Assembly (NCBI GenBank): GCA_963820775.1
Contig: CAWGBF010000015.1
Location: 496,001-560,000 of the forward strand
Length of the DNA: 64,000 nucleotides
Source of the DNA: Roseiarcus sp963820775
GTDB lineage: Bacteria > Pseudomonadota > Alphaproteobacteria > Rhizobiales > Beijerinckiaceae
Direction of reading: 5' to 3'
Made by a program: the position numbers and the translations under genes. Positions 17,875 through 27,803 of the stretch are shown here, piece after piece. Position 1 is the first letter of the stretch, and each line of letters opens with the position of its first letter. Under the pieces are notes generated by a model, which made no database searches, had not been told where the DNA came from, and was given only the letters and a program-made list of their open reading frames with translations.

Positions 17875-18085
17875 CGCCTTCTCCCCTCTGAGGAGAAGGA
17901 AGTTGACCGTGGCCCGTCGAGAAACGGGTTTCGTCAACGTGCGCCTTTTGGCTGGCCGGACGAGGGGGTCCGCACCACAAGGGCGCGCCAATGAACGCGG
18001 CGCTCCGCGCCGACCGACCGCCCCGGGCCTGTCTCGCAAGGGCAAAGGGCGATTCGGGGCAAGGGACTTTGACAAGAGGCGGACG
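17875..18085. other. 211-bp palindrome-rich spacer between nuoI and nuoJ
   Basis: This is by far the longest spacer inside the nuo operon. It opens with a perfect hairpin, CCTTCTCC (17877-17884) and GGAGAAGG (17892-17899), immediately after the nuoI stop, followed by further short GC-rich inverted repeats. It resembles the dispersed extragenic palindromes seen elsewhere in the window (33.88, 48.05 and 60.52 kb). No gene is seen. The hairpin could stabilise the upstream mRNA or attenuate transcription. Confidence 0.5.
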
Positions 18086-18688
18086 ATGCAAGCCGATGCT
18101 TTGTTCTTTTGGACTTTAGCCCCGCTTCTGGTTGTGTCGGCTTTCGCCGTGATCGTGGCCAAAAATCCGGTGCATTCGGTCCTCTTTCTCATTCTTTCCT
18201 TCGTCTGCGCGGCCGGTCTGTTCCTGCTGATGGGCGCTGAGTTCCTGGCGATGATCCTGGTCGTCGTCTATGTCGGCGCGGTCGCGGTGCTGTTCCTGTT
18301 TGTCGTCATGCTGCTCGACGTGGACTTCGCCCGGCTGAGGCAGGGCTTCGTCGAATACCTGCCGCAGGGGCTGCTGATCGCATTGGTGGTGGCGATCGAG
18401 CTCATCTACGTCGTTTCAGGTCTCGGCCCCTCGCAGCGGGCCGCCCCCGCCGCGGCGCCGGAGGGCATGATCAGCAACACGGCCGCGCTCGGCGAGGTGA
18501 TCTATACGCGTTACTTCTACTTCTTTCAGGCGGCGGGGATGATTCTGCTCACCGCGATGATCGGCGCGATCGTTCTTACCCTTCATCACAAGCAGGGCGT
18601 CAAGCGCCAGGACGTCGGTATGCAGGTGGCTCGTAGCCCCGAAACCGCGATTGAGGTCCGCAAGGTCCCCTCACGCGCCGGCATCTGA
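18086..18688 (+). CDS. nuoJ: NADH-quinone oxidoreductase subunit J
   Basis: 200 residues, a five-helix membrane subunit. The start MQADALFFWTLAPLLVVSAF and the conserved third helix with AMILVVVYVGAVAVLFLFVV identify it. The frame is open much further upstream because of the GC-rich spacer, but the family N-terminus is at 18086. A cytoplasmic tail of about 30 residues ends the protein. Confidence 0.96.
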   Translation: MQADALFFWTLAPLLVVSAFAVIVAKNPVHSVLFLILSFVCAAGLFLLMGAEFLAMILVVVYVGAVAVLFLFVVMLLDVDFARLRQGFVEYLPQGLLIALVVAIELIYVVSGLGPSQRAAPAAAPEGMISNTAALGEVIYTRYFYFFQAAGMILLTAMIGAIVLTLHHKQGVKRQDVGMQVARSPETAIEVRKVPSRAGI

Positions 18689-18700
18689 AGGATCACGCGC

Positions 18701-19009
18701 ATGGGAATCGGCCTCACCAACTATCTCACCCTAGCCGCAATCGTGTTCACGATCGGCATCGCTGGCATCATCCTCAACCATAAGAACATCATCATCATCC
18801 TGATGTCGGTTGAGCTCATCCTGCTGTCCGTGAACATCAACCTTGTCGCCTTCTCGACCTATTCGGGGGATCTGACGGGGCAGGTCTTTGCGCTCTTCAT
18901 CCTCACGGTCGCCGCGGCGGAGGCGGCGATCGGCCTTGCGATCCTGGTGGCTTACTACCGCAATCGCGGCTCGATCGCGGTTGAGGACATCAATTCGCTA
19001 AAGGGCTGA
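18701..19009 (+). CDS. nuoK: NADH-quinone oxidoreductase subunit K
   Basis: 102 residues, three transmembrane helices with the buried glutamates needed for proton pumping: LMSVELILLSVNINLVAFS and TVAAAEAAIGLAILV. GAAGGA precedes the ATG. Standard length. Confidence 0.97.
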   Translation: MGIGLTNYLTLAAIVFTIGIAGIILNHKNIIIILMSVELILLSVNINLVAFSTYSGDLTGQVFALFILTVAAAEAAIGLAILVAYYRNRGSIAVEDINSLKG

Positions 19010-19018
19010 GACGGATTC

Positions 19019-21016
19019 ATGTACGAACTGATCGTCTTCCTGCCGCTTCTCGGTTTCCTGATCGCCGGCATTTTCGGGCCCTGGATCGGCCCGCGCGGCG
19101 CGGAGTACGTCACCTCGGGTTTTCTCGGGGTTTGCTGCGTCCTCTCCTGGATCGCTTTCATTATGGTTGCTGGGGGAGCGGACGCGCATGTCGCGATCGG
19201 CAATTGGTTCACATCCGGCAAGCTCGTCGCCGCCTGGGCTTTGCGCATCGACACATTGACCGCGGTCATGCTCGTCGTCGTCACAACCGTGTCATTCGTC
19301 GTCCACGTGTACTCGATCGGCTATATGTCGGACGACCCCTCGCGGCCGCGGTTCTTCGCTTACCTCTCGCTGTTCACGTTCGCCATGCTGATGCTGGTGA
19401 CCGCCGACAATCTGGTTCAGCTGTTCTTTGGCTGGGAAGGCGTCGGCCTGATGTCCTACCTGCTGATTGGCTTCTGGTATGACCGGCCTTCCGCCAACGC
19501 CGCGGCGATCAAGGCGTTCGTTGTCAACCGGGTCGGCGACTTCGGCTTTTCGCTCGGTATTTTCCTAACCTATTATCTGACCGGTTCAATCGCCTTCGAT
19601 CAGGTGTTCGCCGCCGCGCCCGGACTTGCGGGCAAGACGGTGCATTTTATCGGCTTCAATTGGGATGCGGTGACGCTCGCCTGCCTGCTCCTGTTCATGG
19701 GGGCGATGGGCAAGTCGGCTCAGTTCCTGCTGCACACCTGGCTGCCTGATGCGATGGAGGGCCCGACCCCGGTTTCGGCCCTCATTCATGCGGCGACCAT
19801 GGTGACGGCGGGCGTGTTCATGGTGGCGAGGCTTTCGCCTCTATTCGAAATGTCGCCGGTCGCGCTCAGCGTCGTCACCATTGTCGGCGGAACGACGGCG
19901 TTCTTCGCCGCGACGGTTGGCCTGGTGCAGAACGACATCAAGAAAGTGATCGCCTATTCGACCTGCTCGCAGCTCGGCTACATGTTCGTAGGCCTTGGGG
20001 TCGGCGGCTACAACCTCGGCGTCTTCCACCTTTTCACCCACGCCTTCTTCAAGGCTCTGTTGTTTCTCGGCGCTGGCTCGGTCATCACCGCCATGCATCA
20101 CGAGCAGGACATGCGCGTGATGGGTGGATTGCGTAAGGAGGTCCCCTTCACCTTCTGGATGATGATGATTGGAACGCTTTCGCTGACTGGCGTCGGCATT
20201 CCGCTGACCTCCCTTGGCTTTGCCGGCTTCGTCTCCAAGGACGCAATCATCGAGGCTGCGTTCGCCTCGCACCGCTATGGCGCGCTGTATGGGTTCTTAT
20301 GCACCGACATCGCCGCCGGCCTGACGGCCTTCTATTCCTGGCGTCTGATGTTCATGACCTTCTTCGGCACACGCGGCGAGTGGGCGGCAGGTTTGCCCCA
20401 TACGCATGATGGGCACGGTCATGAGGATCATGGCCACGGCGATCATTCTGCGCATGAATCGCCGATGGTGATGCTGGTCCCGCTTGCGGTGCTGGCCGTC
20501 GGCGCGACTTTGGCCGGCATGGCCTTTCGCTACCTCTTCATCGGCGGAGGTTACGAGGCGTTCTGGCGCCAATCGCTGTTCTTTGCTCCGAACAATCATC
20601 TTCTCGAGGACATGGAGCACGTGTCTGCATTAGTCTCGCTGTCGCCCAGTCTATTCATGTTGGGCGGGCTACTCGTCGCCTATTACATGTATATGGTCGA
20701 CCGCACGGCGCCGCAGCGGCTGGCGGCCGATTTTCCGGCGCTCTATCGCTTCCTACTCCACAAGTGGTACTTCGACGAACTCTACGACTTCCTGTTCGTC
20801 CGTCCCGCCTTCGCCGTCGGCCGCTTGTTTTGGAAGGTCGGCGACGGTGCGATCATCGACGGCTTCGGACCGGACGGCGTCTCGGCGCGCGTCCTCGACG
20901 TGGCTCGTGGTGCGGTGCGGCTGCAAACTGGCTACGTCTATCATTACGCATTCGCCATGCTTCTTGGCGCCGCGGCGTTGACGACCTGGTATCTATTCGG
21001 AGGGGTCACGCAATGA
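19019..21016 (+). CDS. nuoL: NADH-quinone oxidoreductase subunit L
   Basis: 665 residues, an antiporter-like proton-pumping subunit with the long lateral helix. Conserved blocks include LFFGWEGVGLMSYLLIGFW, THAFFKALLFLGAGSVI and KKVIAYSTCSQLGYMFVGLG. A histidine-rich cytoplasmic or periplasmic loop (HDGHGHEDHGHGDH) is seen at about residues 463-476, commonly found in this subunit in alphaproteobacteria. The stop overlaps the nuoM start (ATGA). Confidence 0.97.
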   Translation: MYELIVFLPLLGFLIAGIFGPWIGPRGAEYVTSGFLGVCCVLSWIAFIMVAGGADAHVAIGNWFTSGKLVAAWALRIDTLTAVMLVVVTTVSFVVHVYSIGYMSDDPSRPRFFAYLSLFTFAMLMLVTADNLVQLFFGWEGVGLMSYLLIGFWYDRPSANAAAIKAFVVNRVGDFGFSLGIFLTYYLTGSIAFDQVFAAAPGLAGKTVHFIGFNWDAVTLACLLLFMGAMGKSAQFLLHTWLPDAMEGPTPVSALIHAATMVTAGVFMVARLSPLFEMSPVALSVVTIVGGTTAFFAATVGLVQNDIKKVIAYSTCSQLGYMFVGLGVGGYNLGVFHLFTHAFFKALLFLGAGSVITAMHHEQDMRVMGGLRKEVPFTFWMMMIGTLSLTGVGIPLTSLGFAGFVSKDAIIEAAFASHRYGALYGFLCTDIAAGLTAFYSWRLMFMTFFGTRGEWAAGLPHTHDGHGHEDHGHGDHSAHESPMVMLVPLAVLAVGATLAGMAFRYLFIGGGYEAFWRQSLFFAPNNHLLEDMEHVSALVSLSPSLFMLGGLLVAYYMYMVDRTAPQRLAADFPALYRFLLHKWYFDELYDFLFVRPAFAVGRLFWKVGDGAIIDGFGPDGVSARVLDVARGAVRLQTGYVYHYAFAMLLGAAALTTWYLFGGVTQ

Positions 21017-22515
21017 ACGGCTCCTGGATCCTCTCCGGCATCCTGGCCTTGCCGGTGATTGGTGCGCTGTTCGTCCTGTTGCTGCCAGGCGATAGCGAGG
21101 CGACCAAACGAAACGCGCGCTGGATTGCGCTGTTCGCGACTTTGATCACTTTCCTGCTGAGCCTCGTTGCCTGGGGTCGCTTCGATCCGGCGCAGCCTGG
21201 CTTCCAGCTTGTCGAGGAACGCGACTGGTTCTCGCACGTGATCTTATACAAGCTTGGCGTCGATGGCATTTCGATGCCGTTCGTGCTGCTCACGACATTC
21301 ATCATGCCAATTTGCATTGTCGCATCGTGGACTCCGATTCAGACCCGGGTGAAGGAGTACATGATTACCTTCCTCGTGATGGAGACGCTGATGGTCGGCG
21401 TCTTCGTCGCGCTCGACCTCGTGCTCTTTTATCTGTTCTTCGAGGGCGGCCTCATCCCGATGTTCATCATCATTGGCATCTGGGGCCACGGGAACCGCGT
21501 GTACGCGGCTTTCAAGTTTTTCCTCTACACCTTCACCGGCTCTGTGCTGATGCTGCTCGCGATCATGGCCATGTACTGGACCGCGGGCACGACCGACATC
21601 ACGGTGCTGCTCAAGACCCCATTTCCGGCCCATATGCAGACTTGGCTTTGGCTCGGCTTCTTCGCCTCGTTCGCGGTCAAGATGCCGATGTGGCCGGTTC
21701 ACACTTGGCTGCCCGACGCCCATGTCGAAGCCCCGACCGCGGGGTCGGTGGTACTTGCTGCCATCCTGCTCAAAATGGGCGGCTACGGCTTCATCCGCTT
21801 TTCGCTGTCGATGTTCCCGGACGCCTCGGCCTATTTCGCCCCGCTCATTTTCGCCCTGTCGGTGATCGCAATCGTATACACGTCCCTGGTAGCGCTCGCG
21901 CAGGAGAGTACGAAGAAACTCATCGCCTATTCGTCCGTCGCACACATGGGGTTCGTGACGATGGGGATTTTCGCCGCCAACACCCAGGGGATTCAGGGCG
22001 CGGTCTATCAGATGATCAGTCACGGCCTCGTTTCGGGCGCACTGTTCCTTTGCACCGGTGTCCTCTATGACCGCATGCATACTTACGAAATTAATGCCTA
22101 CGGCGGCCTAGTGCAGCGCATGCCGCTCTATGCGGTCGTGTTCATGCTGTTTACCTTTGCCAATATCGGATTGCCGGGCACCACGGGCTTCATCGGCGAG
22201 TTTCTGACTCTTATCGGCACGTTCCAGGTTAACAACTGGGTCGCGTTCCTCGCCACTACCGGCACAATCCTGTCGGCGTGCTACGCGCTCTACCTTTACC
22301 GTCGCATCATCTTTGGCGTTATCGAGAAGCCAAACCTGATGGGCATCGCCGACCTCACGAGCCGCGAGGTCTTGACGTTGCTGCCGCTTGGCCTGCTCAC
22401 GATTTTTTACGGCGTGCATCCGCAGTCGATCATCGACGTTAGCGCAGCTTCGATCGAGCAGATCATCAGCGGCTTCCAACACGCGATTACGGCGACGAAG
22501 TCGGCGGGGCTGTGA
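21013..22515 (+). CDS. nuoM: NADH-quinone oxidoreductase subunit M
   Basis: 500 residues, second antiporter-like subunit with about 14 helices. LVLFYLFFEGGLIPMFIIIG contains the key Glu of helix 5, WPVHTWLPDAHVEAPTAGSV and STKKLIAYSSVAHMGFVTMG are diagnostic. Start chosen at the ATG overlapping the nuoL stop by four bases. Confidence 0.97.
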   Translation: MNGSWILSGILALPVIGALFVLLLPGDSEATKRNARWIALFATLITFLLSLVAWGRFDPAQPGFQLVEERDWFSHVILYKLGVDGISMPFVLLTTFIMPICIVASWTPIQTRVKEYMITFLVMETLMVGVFVALDLVLFYLFFEGGLIPMFIIIGIWGHGNRVYAAFKFFLYTFTGSVLMLLAIMAMYWTAGTTDITVLLKTPFPAHMQTWLWLGFFASFAVKMPMWPVHTWLPDAHVEAPTAGSVVLAAILLKMGGYGFIRFSLSMFPDASAYFAPLIFALSVIAIVYTSLVALAQESTKKLIAYSSVAHMGFVTMGIFAANTQGIQGAVYQMISHGLVSGALFLCTGVLYDRMHTYEINAYGGLVQRMPLYAVVFMLFTFANIGLPGTTGFIGEFLTLIGTFQVNNWVAFLATTGTILSACYALYLYRRIIFGVIEKPNLMGIADLTSREVLTLLPLGLLTIFYGVHPQSIIDVSAASIEQIISGFQHAITATKSAGL

Positions 22516-23954
22516 CATCCATGCACCAGACGGCCATTTCTCTCCCAGTAATCCTGCCGGAAGCAATGCTCGCTGCGGGGACTTTAGCGCTCGTGCTTTA
22601 TGGCGCCCTGCGCGGCGAGCGTGGGTCGGCTCTCGTCAACGAGATCGCTGTCGGCCTGCTGGGCCTTGTCTTCATTCTGATGGTGGCCAGGAATCGCCCG
22701 ATGGGCGTCACCTTCTACGGCTCCTTCTCCGACGACGCCTTCACCCGCTTCATGAGCGCGCTTGCGCTGGTCGGGTCGCTGGTGACGCTTCTGTTGTCGG
22801 TTGAGTTCATGCGTCAGGAGCGGATCGGCGGGTTTGAATTCCCAGTTCTTATCCTGATTTCCACACTCGGCATGCTGATGCTGATCTCGGCCGAGGATTT
22901 CATCGCGCTCTATCTCGGCCTCGAACTGATGAGCTTGTCGCTCTACGTGATCGCGGCCTATCGGCGCCACGACCTGCGCGCCACCGAAGCCGGCCTCAAG
23001 TACTTTGTCCTCGGCGCGCTGTCGTCCGGCATGTTGCTCTATGGCGTCTCGCTCATCTACGGCTATTCCGGCTCGGTCGCCTTCAGCGCGGTGGCGAACG
23101 CGGTCCACGACCACGCGAGCCTTGGCGTGTTGTTTGGGTTGGTGTTCATTGTGGCGGGGTTGGCGTTCAAGATTTCCGTGGTGCCGTTCCACATGTGGAC
23201 GCCAGACGTGTATGAGGGCGCCCCCACGCCGGTGACGACTTTTTTCGCCTCCGCGCCCAAGATCGCCGCGATGGCGGTCCTGGTCCGAGTCACGATCACC
23301 GCTTTTCCCAGCATCGCCAACGATTGGCGCCAAATTCTCACCTTTGTCTCGATCGCTTCGATGGTGCTTGGCGCCTTCGCGGCCATTGGCCAGCGCAACT
23401 TCAAGCGGCTGATGGCCTATTCCTCGATCGGCCATATGGGATACGCCCTGGTCGGTCTCGCCGCGGGAACGGTCGAGGGCGCGCAGAGCGTCATCATCTA
23501 TATGGCGATCTACGTGGTGATGACGCTTGGGACCTTCGCCGCGATCCTGTCCATGCGCCGCGCTGGCCGCGCGGTCGAGACGATGGCCGACCTTGCTGGC
23601 TTGGCGCGGACTAATCCAACCATGGCGTTTTTCCTGGCGACGATGATGTTCTCGCTTGCCGGGGTTCCGCCGCTCGCTGGCTTCTTCGCCAAATTCTACG
23701 TCTTCGCCGCTGCCATCAAGGCGGGCCTCTATGGCCTTTCGGTCATAGGTGTCTTAGCGAGTTGCGTGGCCGCATATTATTATCTGAGGGTCGTGAAGCT
23801 CATGTATTTCGATGAGCCGGCGCCGGCGTTCGACCGTCCGGGCGCCGTCGCGCGTATCGTGCTCGCGCTTTCGGCGCTCATGATTATCCTGTTCGTGTTC
23901 GCGCCCTCGCCGATCACCAACGCCGCGATGGCGGCCGCGCAGTCGCTCTTTTGA
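22512..23954 (+). CDS. nuoN: NADH-quinone oxidoreductase subunit N
   Basis: 480 residues, third antiporter-like subunit. EDFIALYLGLELMSLSLYVI, PFHMWTPDVYEGAPTPVTTF and FKRLMAYSSIGHMGYALVGL match the family. The GTG start at 22512 overlaps the nuoM stop (GTGA); an ATG three codons later is the alternative. The last base triplet overlaps the birA start. Confidence 0.96.
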   Translation: MTSMHQTAISLPVILPEAMLAAGTLALVLYGALRGERGSALVNEIAVGLLGLVFILMVARNRPMGVTFYGSFSDDAFTRFMSALALVGSLVTLLLSVEFMRQERIGGFEFPVLILISTLGMLMLISAEDFIALYLGLELMSLSLYVIAAYRRHDLRATEAGLKYFVLGALSSGMLLYGVSLIYGYSGSVAFSAVANAVHDHASLGVLFGLVFIVAGLAFKISVVPFHMWTPDVYEGAPTPVTTFFASAPKIAAMAVLVRVTITAFPSIANDWRQILTFVSIASMVLGAFAAIGQRNFKRLMAYSSIGHMGYALVGLAAGTVEGAQSVIIYMAIYVVMTLGTFAAILSMRRAGRAVETMADLAGLARTNPTMAFFLATMMFSLAGVPPLAGFFAKFYVFAAAIKAGLYGLSVIGVLASCVAAYYYLRVVKLMYFDEPAPAFDRPGAVARIVLALSALMIILFVFAPSPITNAAMAAAQSLF

Positions 23955-24766
23955 CCACCGCGCCCAGTCTGGACAGCGGACATCGAGGCTGGCGGGTCGT
24001 TCGATTCGACGCAATCGATTCGACCAACGAGGAGGCGCGCCGCCGGGCGCTGGCCGGCGATGCCGGCCGCCTATGGATCGTCGCCGACGAACAGACCGCG
24101 GGCAGAGGCCGCCGTGGCCGGGCCTGGGTCTCGCCGAAGGGCAACCTGCACGCCAGCGCTCTCATGATCGATCCCTGCGCGCCCGCAATCGCTGCGCAAC
24201 TTGGCTTCGTCGGCGGCGTGGCCCTGGCGCGCGCCGCGAGGGACCTCGGCGCGACCGAAGTCGGCCTCAAATGGCCGAACGATCTGATGTTTCGCGGTGC
24301 GAAATGCGCTGGGATCCTCGTCGAAGGCGTTGGCCTTGGGGGCGGGCGGGTCGCCTGCGTGGTTGGCGTTGGCGTGAATTGTACGCATGCGCCGAAGGGT
24401 CTTAGCTACGCGACCTCGTGTCTGACGCGGGCGGGCGAACAAGCGCTGGGTCCTGGCGAACTGTTCGAGCGTCTCGTCGAGCGATTTGGCGAGGCGTTCG
24501 ACGCCTGGCGCACGGGACAGGCGTTTGACCGCATTCGCGGCGCCTGGCTCGATTGCGCCCTCGGTTTGGGCGAACAGATCGCGATCCAAAACGGCGCTGG
24601 CGAACGCGAGGGCGTGTTTCAGGGGATCGATGCAGCCGGCCGCCTGCTCATGCGCTCCGAGCATGGGCTGGAGGCCATCGAGGCCGCCGACCTATGGCTC
24701 CTGCCTCGCTCGGGCGCCCCGCCAGCAGTTTCGTTGACTTCCCATCGGCCGGAAGGCCGAGCGTAG
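23951..24766 (+). CDS. birA: biotin-[acetyl-CoA-carboxylase] ligase
   Basis: 271 residues. The enzyme makes biotinyl-AMP and transfers biotin to the carrier protein of acetyl-CoA carboxylase. DSTNEEARR, the adenylate loop GRGRRGRAWVSPKGNL and KWPNDLMFRGAKCAGILVEG are present, followed by the small C-terminal SH3-like domain. There is no N-terminal helix-turn-helix, so unlike the E. coli protein it is not a repressor. The start is TTG sharing TTGA with the nuoN stop, and its stop directly abuts the rnj ATG, so it is expressed with complex I. Confidence 0.93.
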   Translation: MTTAPSLDSGHRGWRVVRFDAIDSTNEEARRRALAGDAGRLWIVADEQTAGRGRRGRAWVSPKGNLHASALMIDPCAPAIAAQLGFVGGVALARAARDLGATEVGLKWPNDLMFRGAKCAGILVEGVGLGGGRVACVVGVGVNCTHAPKGLSYATSCLTRAGEQALGPGELFERLVERFGEAFDAWRTGQAFDRIRGAWLDCALGLGEQIAIQNGAGEREGVFQGIDAAGRLLMRSEHGLEAIEAADLWLLPRSGAPPAVSLTSHRPEGRA

Positions 24767-26434
24767 ATGACGGACGGCAACGAGTTCGTGTTCGCCCCGC
24801 TTGGCGGCTTGGGCGAGATCGGCATGAATTGCGCCCTATACGGCTATGGGCCGATGAACGCTCGCCAATGGCTGATGGTTGACCTCGGCGTCGCCTTCGC
24901 CGGCGAGGAGATGCCGGGGGTCGATCTCATCGTGCCGAATCTCAGTTTCATCGAGAAGGCGAAGAAGAACCTGGTCGGCGTCGTCATCACCCACGCACAT
25001 GAGGACCACATAGGCGCCCTCGCCGAGCTCTGGCCGGACCTGGGCGCGCCCGTCTATTTGACGCGTTTTGCCGCCGGACTGGCCGAGGCGCGCCGGCTCG
25101 GCGAGCCGGGCGCGCCGAAGATCCCGTTGAGGATCGTCGAGCTCGGCGAGAAGGTTGTGATCGGCCCGTTCGTGGTCGAATTCATCCCCGTCGCCCATTC
25201 AATACCCGAAAGCTCGGCGCTTGCGATACGCACCCCCGGCGGCCTCGTCGTTCACACCGCCGACTGGAAGATTGAGCCGACGCCGATCATTGGCCTGCCG
25301 ACGGATGAGGCGCGCTTCAGGGCGCTTGGCGACGAGGGCGTACTCGCGCTCATCAGTGATTCGACAAACGTTTTGCGCGAAGGGGAAAGCCCTTCCGAGC
25401 GTGACGTCGCCAAGACGCTGGCCTCGCTCATCGGTGACGCGAAGGGCAGGGTGATCGTGACCACCTTCGCTTCCAACGTCGCCCGGCTTCGCGCTGCGGC
25501 CGAGGCCGGCCTCGCCGCCGGACGGCAAGTTTGCATTCTTGGGCGGGCGATCGAGCGCGTTGTCGCGGTTGGGCGCGAGTGTGGGATGCTCGACGGCATA
25601 CCGCCGTTTTTGGGCATGGATGCGTTCGAACGCCTGCCGCGCGAGCGGATTTTGGCCCTCGCCACCGGCAGTCAGGGCGAGCCGCGCGCGGCGCTCGCGC
25701 GCATCGCTGGGGACGACCATCCGACGGCCGAATTGAATGCCGGAGACACTGTAATCTTTTCGTCGCGCACTATTCCCGGCAATGAGAAGGCAGTCGGCAG
25801 GATCATCAATGCGTTTGTGACCGCAGGCGTCGAAGTGGTGACCGACCGCACTGCGCTGGTGCATGTCTCCGGCCATCCGCGCCGGGCGGAGATGGCGAAG
25901 ATGTATGCCTGGGTGCGTCCGAGAATCGCCGTGCCCGCGCATGGCGAGCCGTTACACTTGAGTGAACATGCAGACTTCGCCAGGGCGCAGGGCGTGCCCC
26001 AAGTCTTGCGCGCCCTCAATGGCGACCTCATCCGGCTTGCGCCTGGCGAGGTCCGCGCATTAGGCAAGGTGACGAGCGGGCGACGGGCGAGAGACGGCGT
26101 TATTCTGCTGCCGGCGGATCAGCAATGCGTCGGCCAGCGCCGCAGGCTCAGTTTCGCTGGCGTCGTCTCAATCGCGATCGCGCTGACGGCGAGGGGAGAA
26201 ATGGCCGGCGATCCGGACGTGATGATTGCCGGGCTGCCGGAGCGCACGCGCGAAGGCGCGGCGATTGACGCGCTGATTGACGACGCAATTTTCGAGGCCT
26301 TCGAGAGCCTGCCGCCCGGTAAGAGGCGCGATGCCGACGTCGTCTCGAACGCCATCGAACGCGCGGTCCGCGGTGCGGTCAACGCCGTGTGGGGCAAGAA
26401 GCCACAAGTGCATGTGCTGGTGGTGGAGGTGTGA
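24767..26434 (+). CDS. rnj: ribonuclease J
   Basis: 555 residues, a metallo-beta-lactamase/beta-CASP nuclease with endo- and 5' exonuclease activity in RNA decay and processing. The zinc motif HAHEDHIGAL is at about residue 75, with PVAHSIPESSALAI, DSTNVLREGESPSE, FSSRTIPGNEKAV and HVSGHPRR marking the later lactamase and beta-CASP motifs. It is the last gene of the nuo run; alphaproteobacteria commonly carry RNase J here together with RNase E elsewhere. Confidence 0.93.
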   Translation: MTDGNEFVFAPLGGLGEIGMNCALYGYGPMNARQWLMVDLGVAFAGEEMPGVDLIVPNLSFIEKAKKNLVGVVITHAHEDHIGALAELWPDLGAPVYLTRFAAGLAEARRLGEPGAPKIPLRIVELGEKVVIGPFVVEFIPVAHSIPESSALAIRTPGGLVVHTADWKIEPTPIIGLPTDEARFRALGDEGVLALISDSTNVLREGESPSERDVAKTLASLIGDAKGRVIVTTFASNVARLRAAAEAGLAAGRQVCILGRAIERVVAVGRECGMLDGIPPFLGMDAFERLPRERILALATGSQGEPRAALARIAGDDHPTAELNAGDTVIFSSRTIPGNEKAVGRIINAFVTAGVEVVTDRTALVHVSGHPRRAEMAKMYAWVRPRIAVPAHGEPLHLSEHADFARAQGVPQVLRALNGDLIRLAPGEVRALGKVTSGRRARDGVILLPADQQCVGQRRRLSFAGVVSIAIALTARGEMAGDPDVMIAGLPERTREGAAIDALIDDAIFEAFESLPPGKRRDADVVSNAIERAVRGAVNAVWGKKPQVHVLVVEV

Positions 26435-26470
26435 GCCACGCGTGAAGAGACGCCCATGGGAAGAACGCCG

Positions 26471-27321
26471 ATGAAGGATTTGGCCGGAAAAACCGCGTTC
26501 GTCACCGGCGCGGCGTCAGGGATTGGACTTGGAATCGCCGCTATTCTCGCGCAGGCCGGCGTGAAAGTCATGCTGTGCGACATTGAGGATGCGGCGCTTG
26601 CCAAGGCCGTTGATGGCCTGAAGCGGACCAACGCCGACGTCGACGGCTTCAAGGCGGACGTCTCGCTCAAGGCTGACCTGAAAGTGGCATCTGAAGCCGC
26701 CGTTGGCCGCTACGGCAAGGTACATATTCTTGTCAATAACGCCGGAGTGGGCGGCGGCGGGTCGTACGGCGCATGGACCGATGCGGGGTGGGACTGGACG
26801 CTCGGCGTCAATCTCATGGCCGCCGTTTGGGGGATCGAGATTTTTGGTCCGCTGATCGAACAGCATGGCGAGGGCGGGCACATTGTGTCCACTGCCTCAA
26901 TCGCAGGACTGCTCTCATGGGGCGGCGCCGTTCAATACAGCGTATCCAAATACGGCGTTGTCGCTCTTTCTGAAGGGCTGCGCGCCGAACTCGCGCCTCG
27001 CGGGATCGGCGTGTCTGTCCTATGTCCGGGATTCGTCCGCACCCAGATCGTGGACTCCTCGCGAAACCTGCCCGACCGCTTCGGTCGCATCCCCGCGGAC
27101 AGATTGGCGGCAATTCGAGCGTCTGAACCATTCAAGGTGATACAGCAGCGTGTGTCGACCGGCATCGATCCGCCTATGTGGGCGAACTGGTGCGGGAAGG
27201 CATCGAGAATGACTGGCCCTACATTTTCACCGACAGCGAGTTTGAGCCCATGATCCAGGCCCGCTTCGCGGCAATCAAACAGGGGTTCGACCGGATACGC
27301 GGACGTGAGCCGCACCGTTGA
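26471..27321 (+). CDS. short-chain dehydrogenase/reductase, one-base frameshift near the end
   Basis: An NAD(P)-dependent oxidoreductase of the classical SDR type. TGAASGIGLGIA is the cofactor-binding turn, NNAGVGGGG follows, and the catalytic Ser and YSVSK are at about residues 150-167. After STGIDPP at 27170 the reading frame changes: the next frame continues with YVGELVREGIENDWPYIF and EPMIQARFAAIKQGFDRI, the normal C-terminus, ending at 27321. One base appears to be missing between 27167 and 27175. Uncorrected, the product ends at 27253 with an unrelated tail. ATG 26456 is an alternative start. Substrate unknown. Confidence 0.85.
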
Positions 27322-27367
27322 TGGACGAAATTTTGGCGCCCCTCCTGCGCGTCATGTCGGGAAAGTC

Positions 27368-27772
27368 ATGATAGGCAAGCTCAATCACGTCGCCATCGCC
27401 GTCCCCGATCTCGAAAAGGCGGCGCGGACCTATCGGGAGATGCTCGGCGCGCGTGTCTCTGCTGCCCAGCCGCAGTCCGATCACGGCGTGACGGTCGTCT
27501 TCGTCGAACTGCCCAACACGAAAATCGAGCTCCTGCATCCTCTGGGCGCGAACTCGCCGATCGCCAAATTCCTCGAGCGCAATCCGGACGGCGGCATGCA
27601 CCATCTCTGCTATGAGGTGGACGACATCATCGCCGCCCGCGACCAGCTTAAGGCCAAGGGCGCGCGGCTGCTCGGCGATGGGAAGCCTAAAATCGGCGCC
27701 CACGGCAAGCCGGTGCTGTTTTTGCACCCGAGAGATTTCTGCGGCACTCTGATCGAGATCGAGCAGGTCTGA
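27368..27772 (+). CDS. mce: methylmalonyl-CoA epimerase
   Basis: 134 residues, a glyoxalase-fold metalloenzyme interconverting (R)- and (S)-methylmalonyl-CoA in the propionyl-CoA pathway. Two beta-alpha-beta-beta-beta units are seen, with metal ligands in LNHVAIAVPDLE (His7), GGMHHLCYEVDD and the terminal GTLIEIEQV. The end FLHPRDFCGTLIEIEQ is typical of this enzyme. The ATG at 27368 follows GGGAAAG; the open frame extends 21 codons upstream into the end of the SDR gene. Confidence 0.92.
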   Translation: MIGKLNHVAIAVPDLEKAARTYREMLGARVSAAQPQSDHGVTVVFVELPNTKIELLHPLGANSPIAKFLERNPDGGMHHLCYEVDDIIAARDQLKAKGARLLGDGKPKIGAHGKPVLFLHPRDFCGTLIEIEQV

Positions 27773-27803
27773 GGGCATGCGGCATTCCGCTGTTGGAGGC
27801 GGC

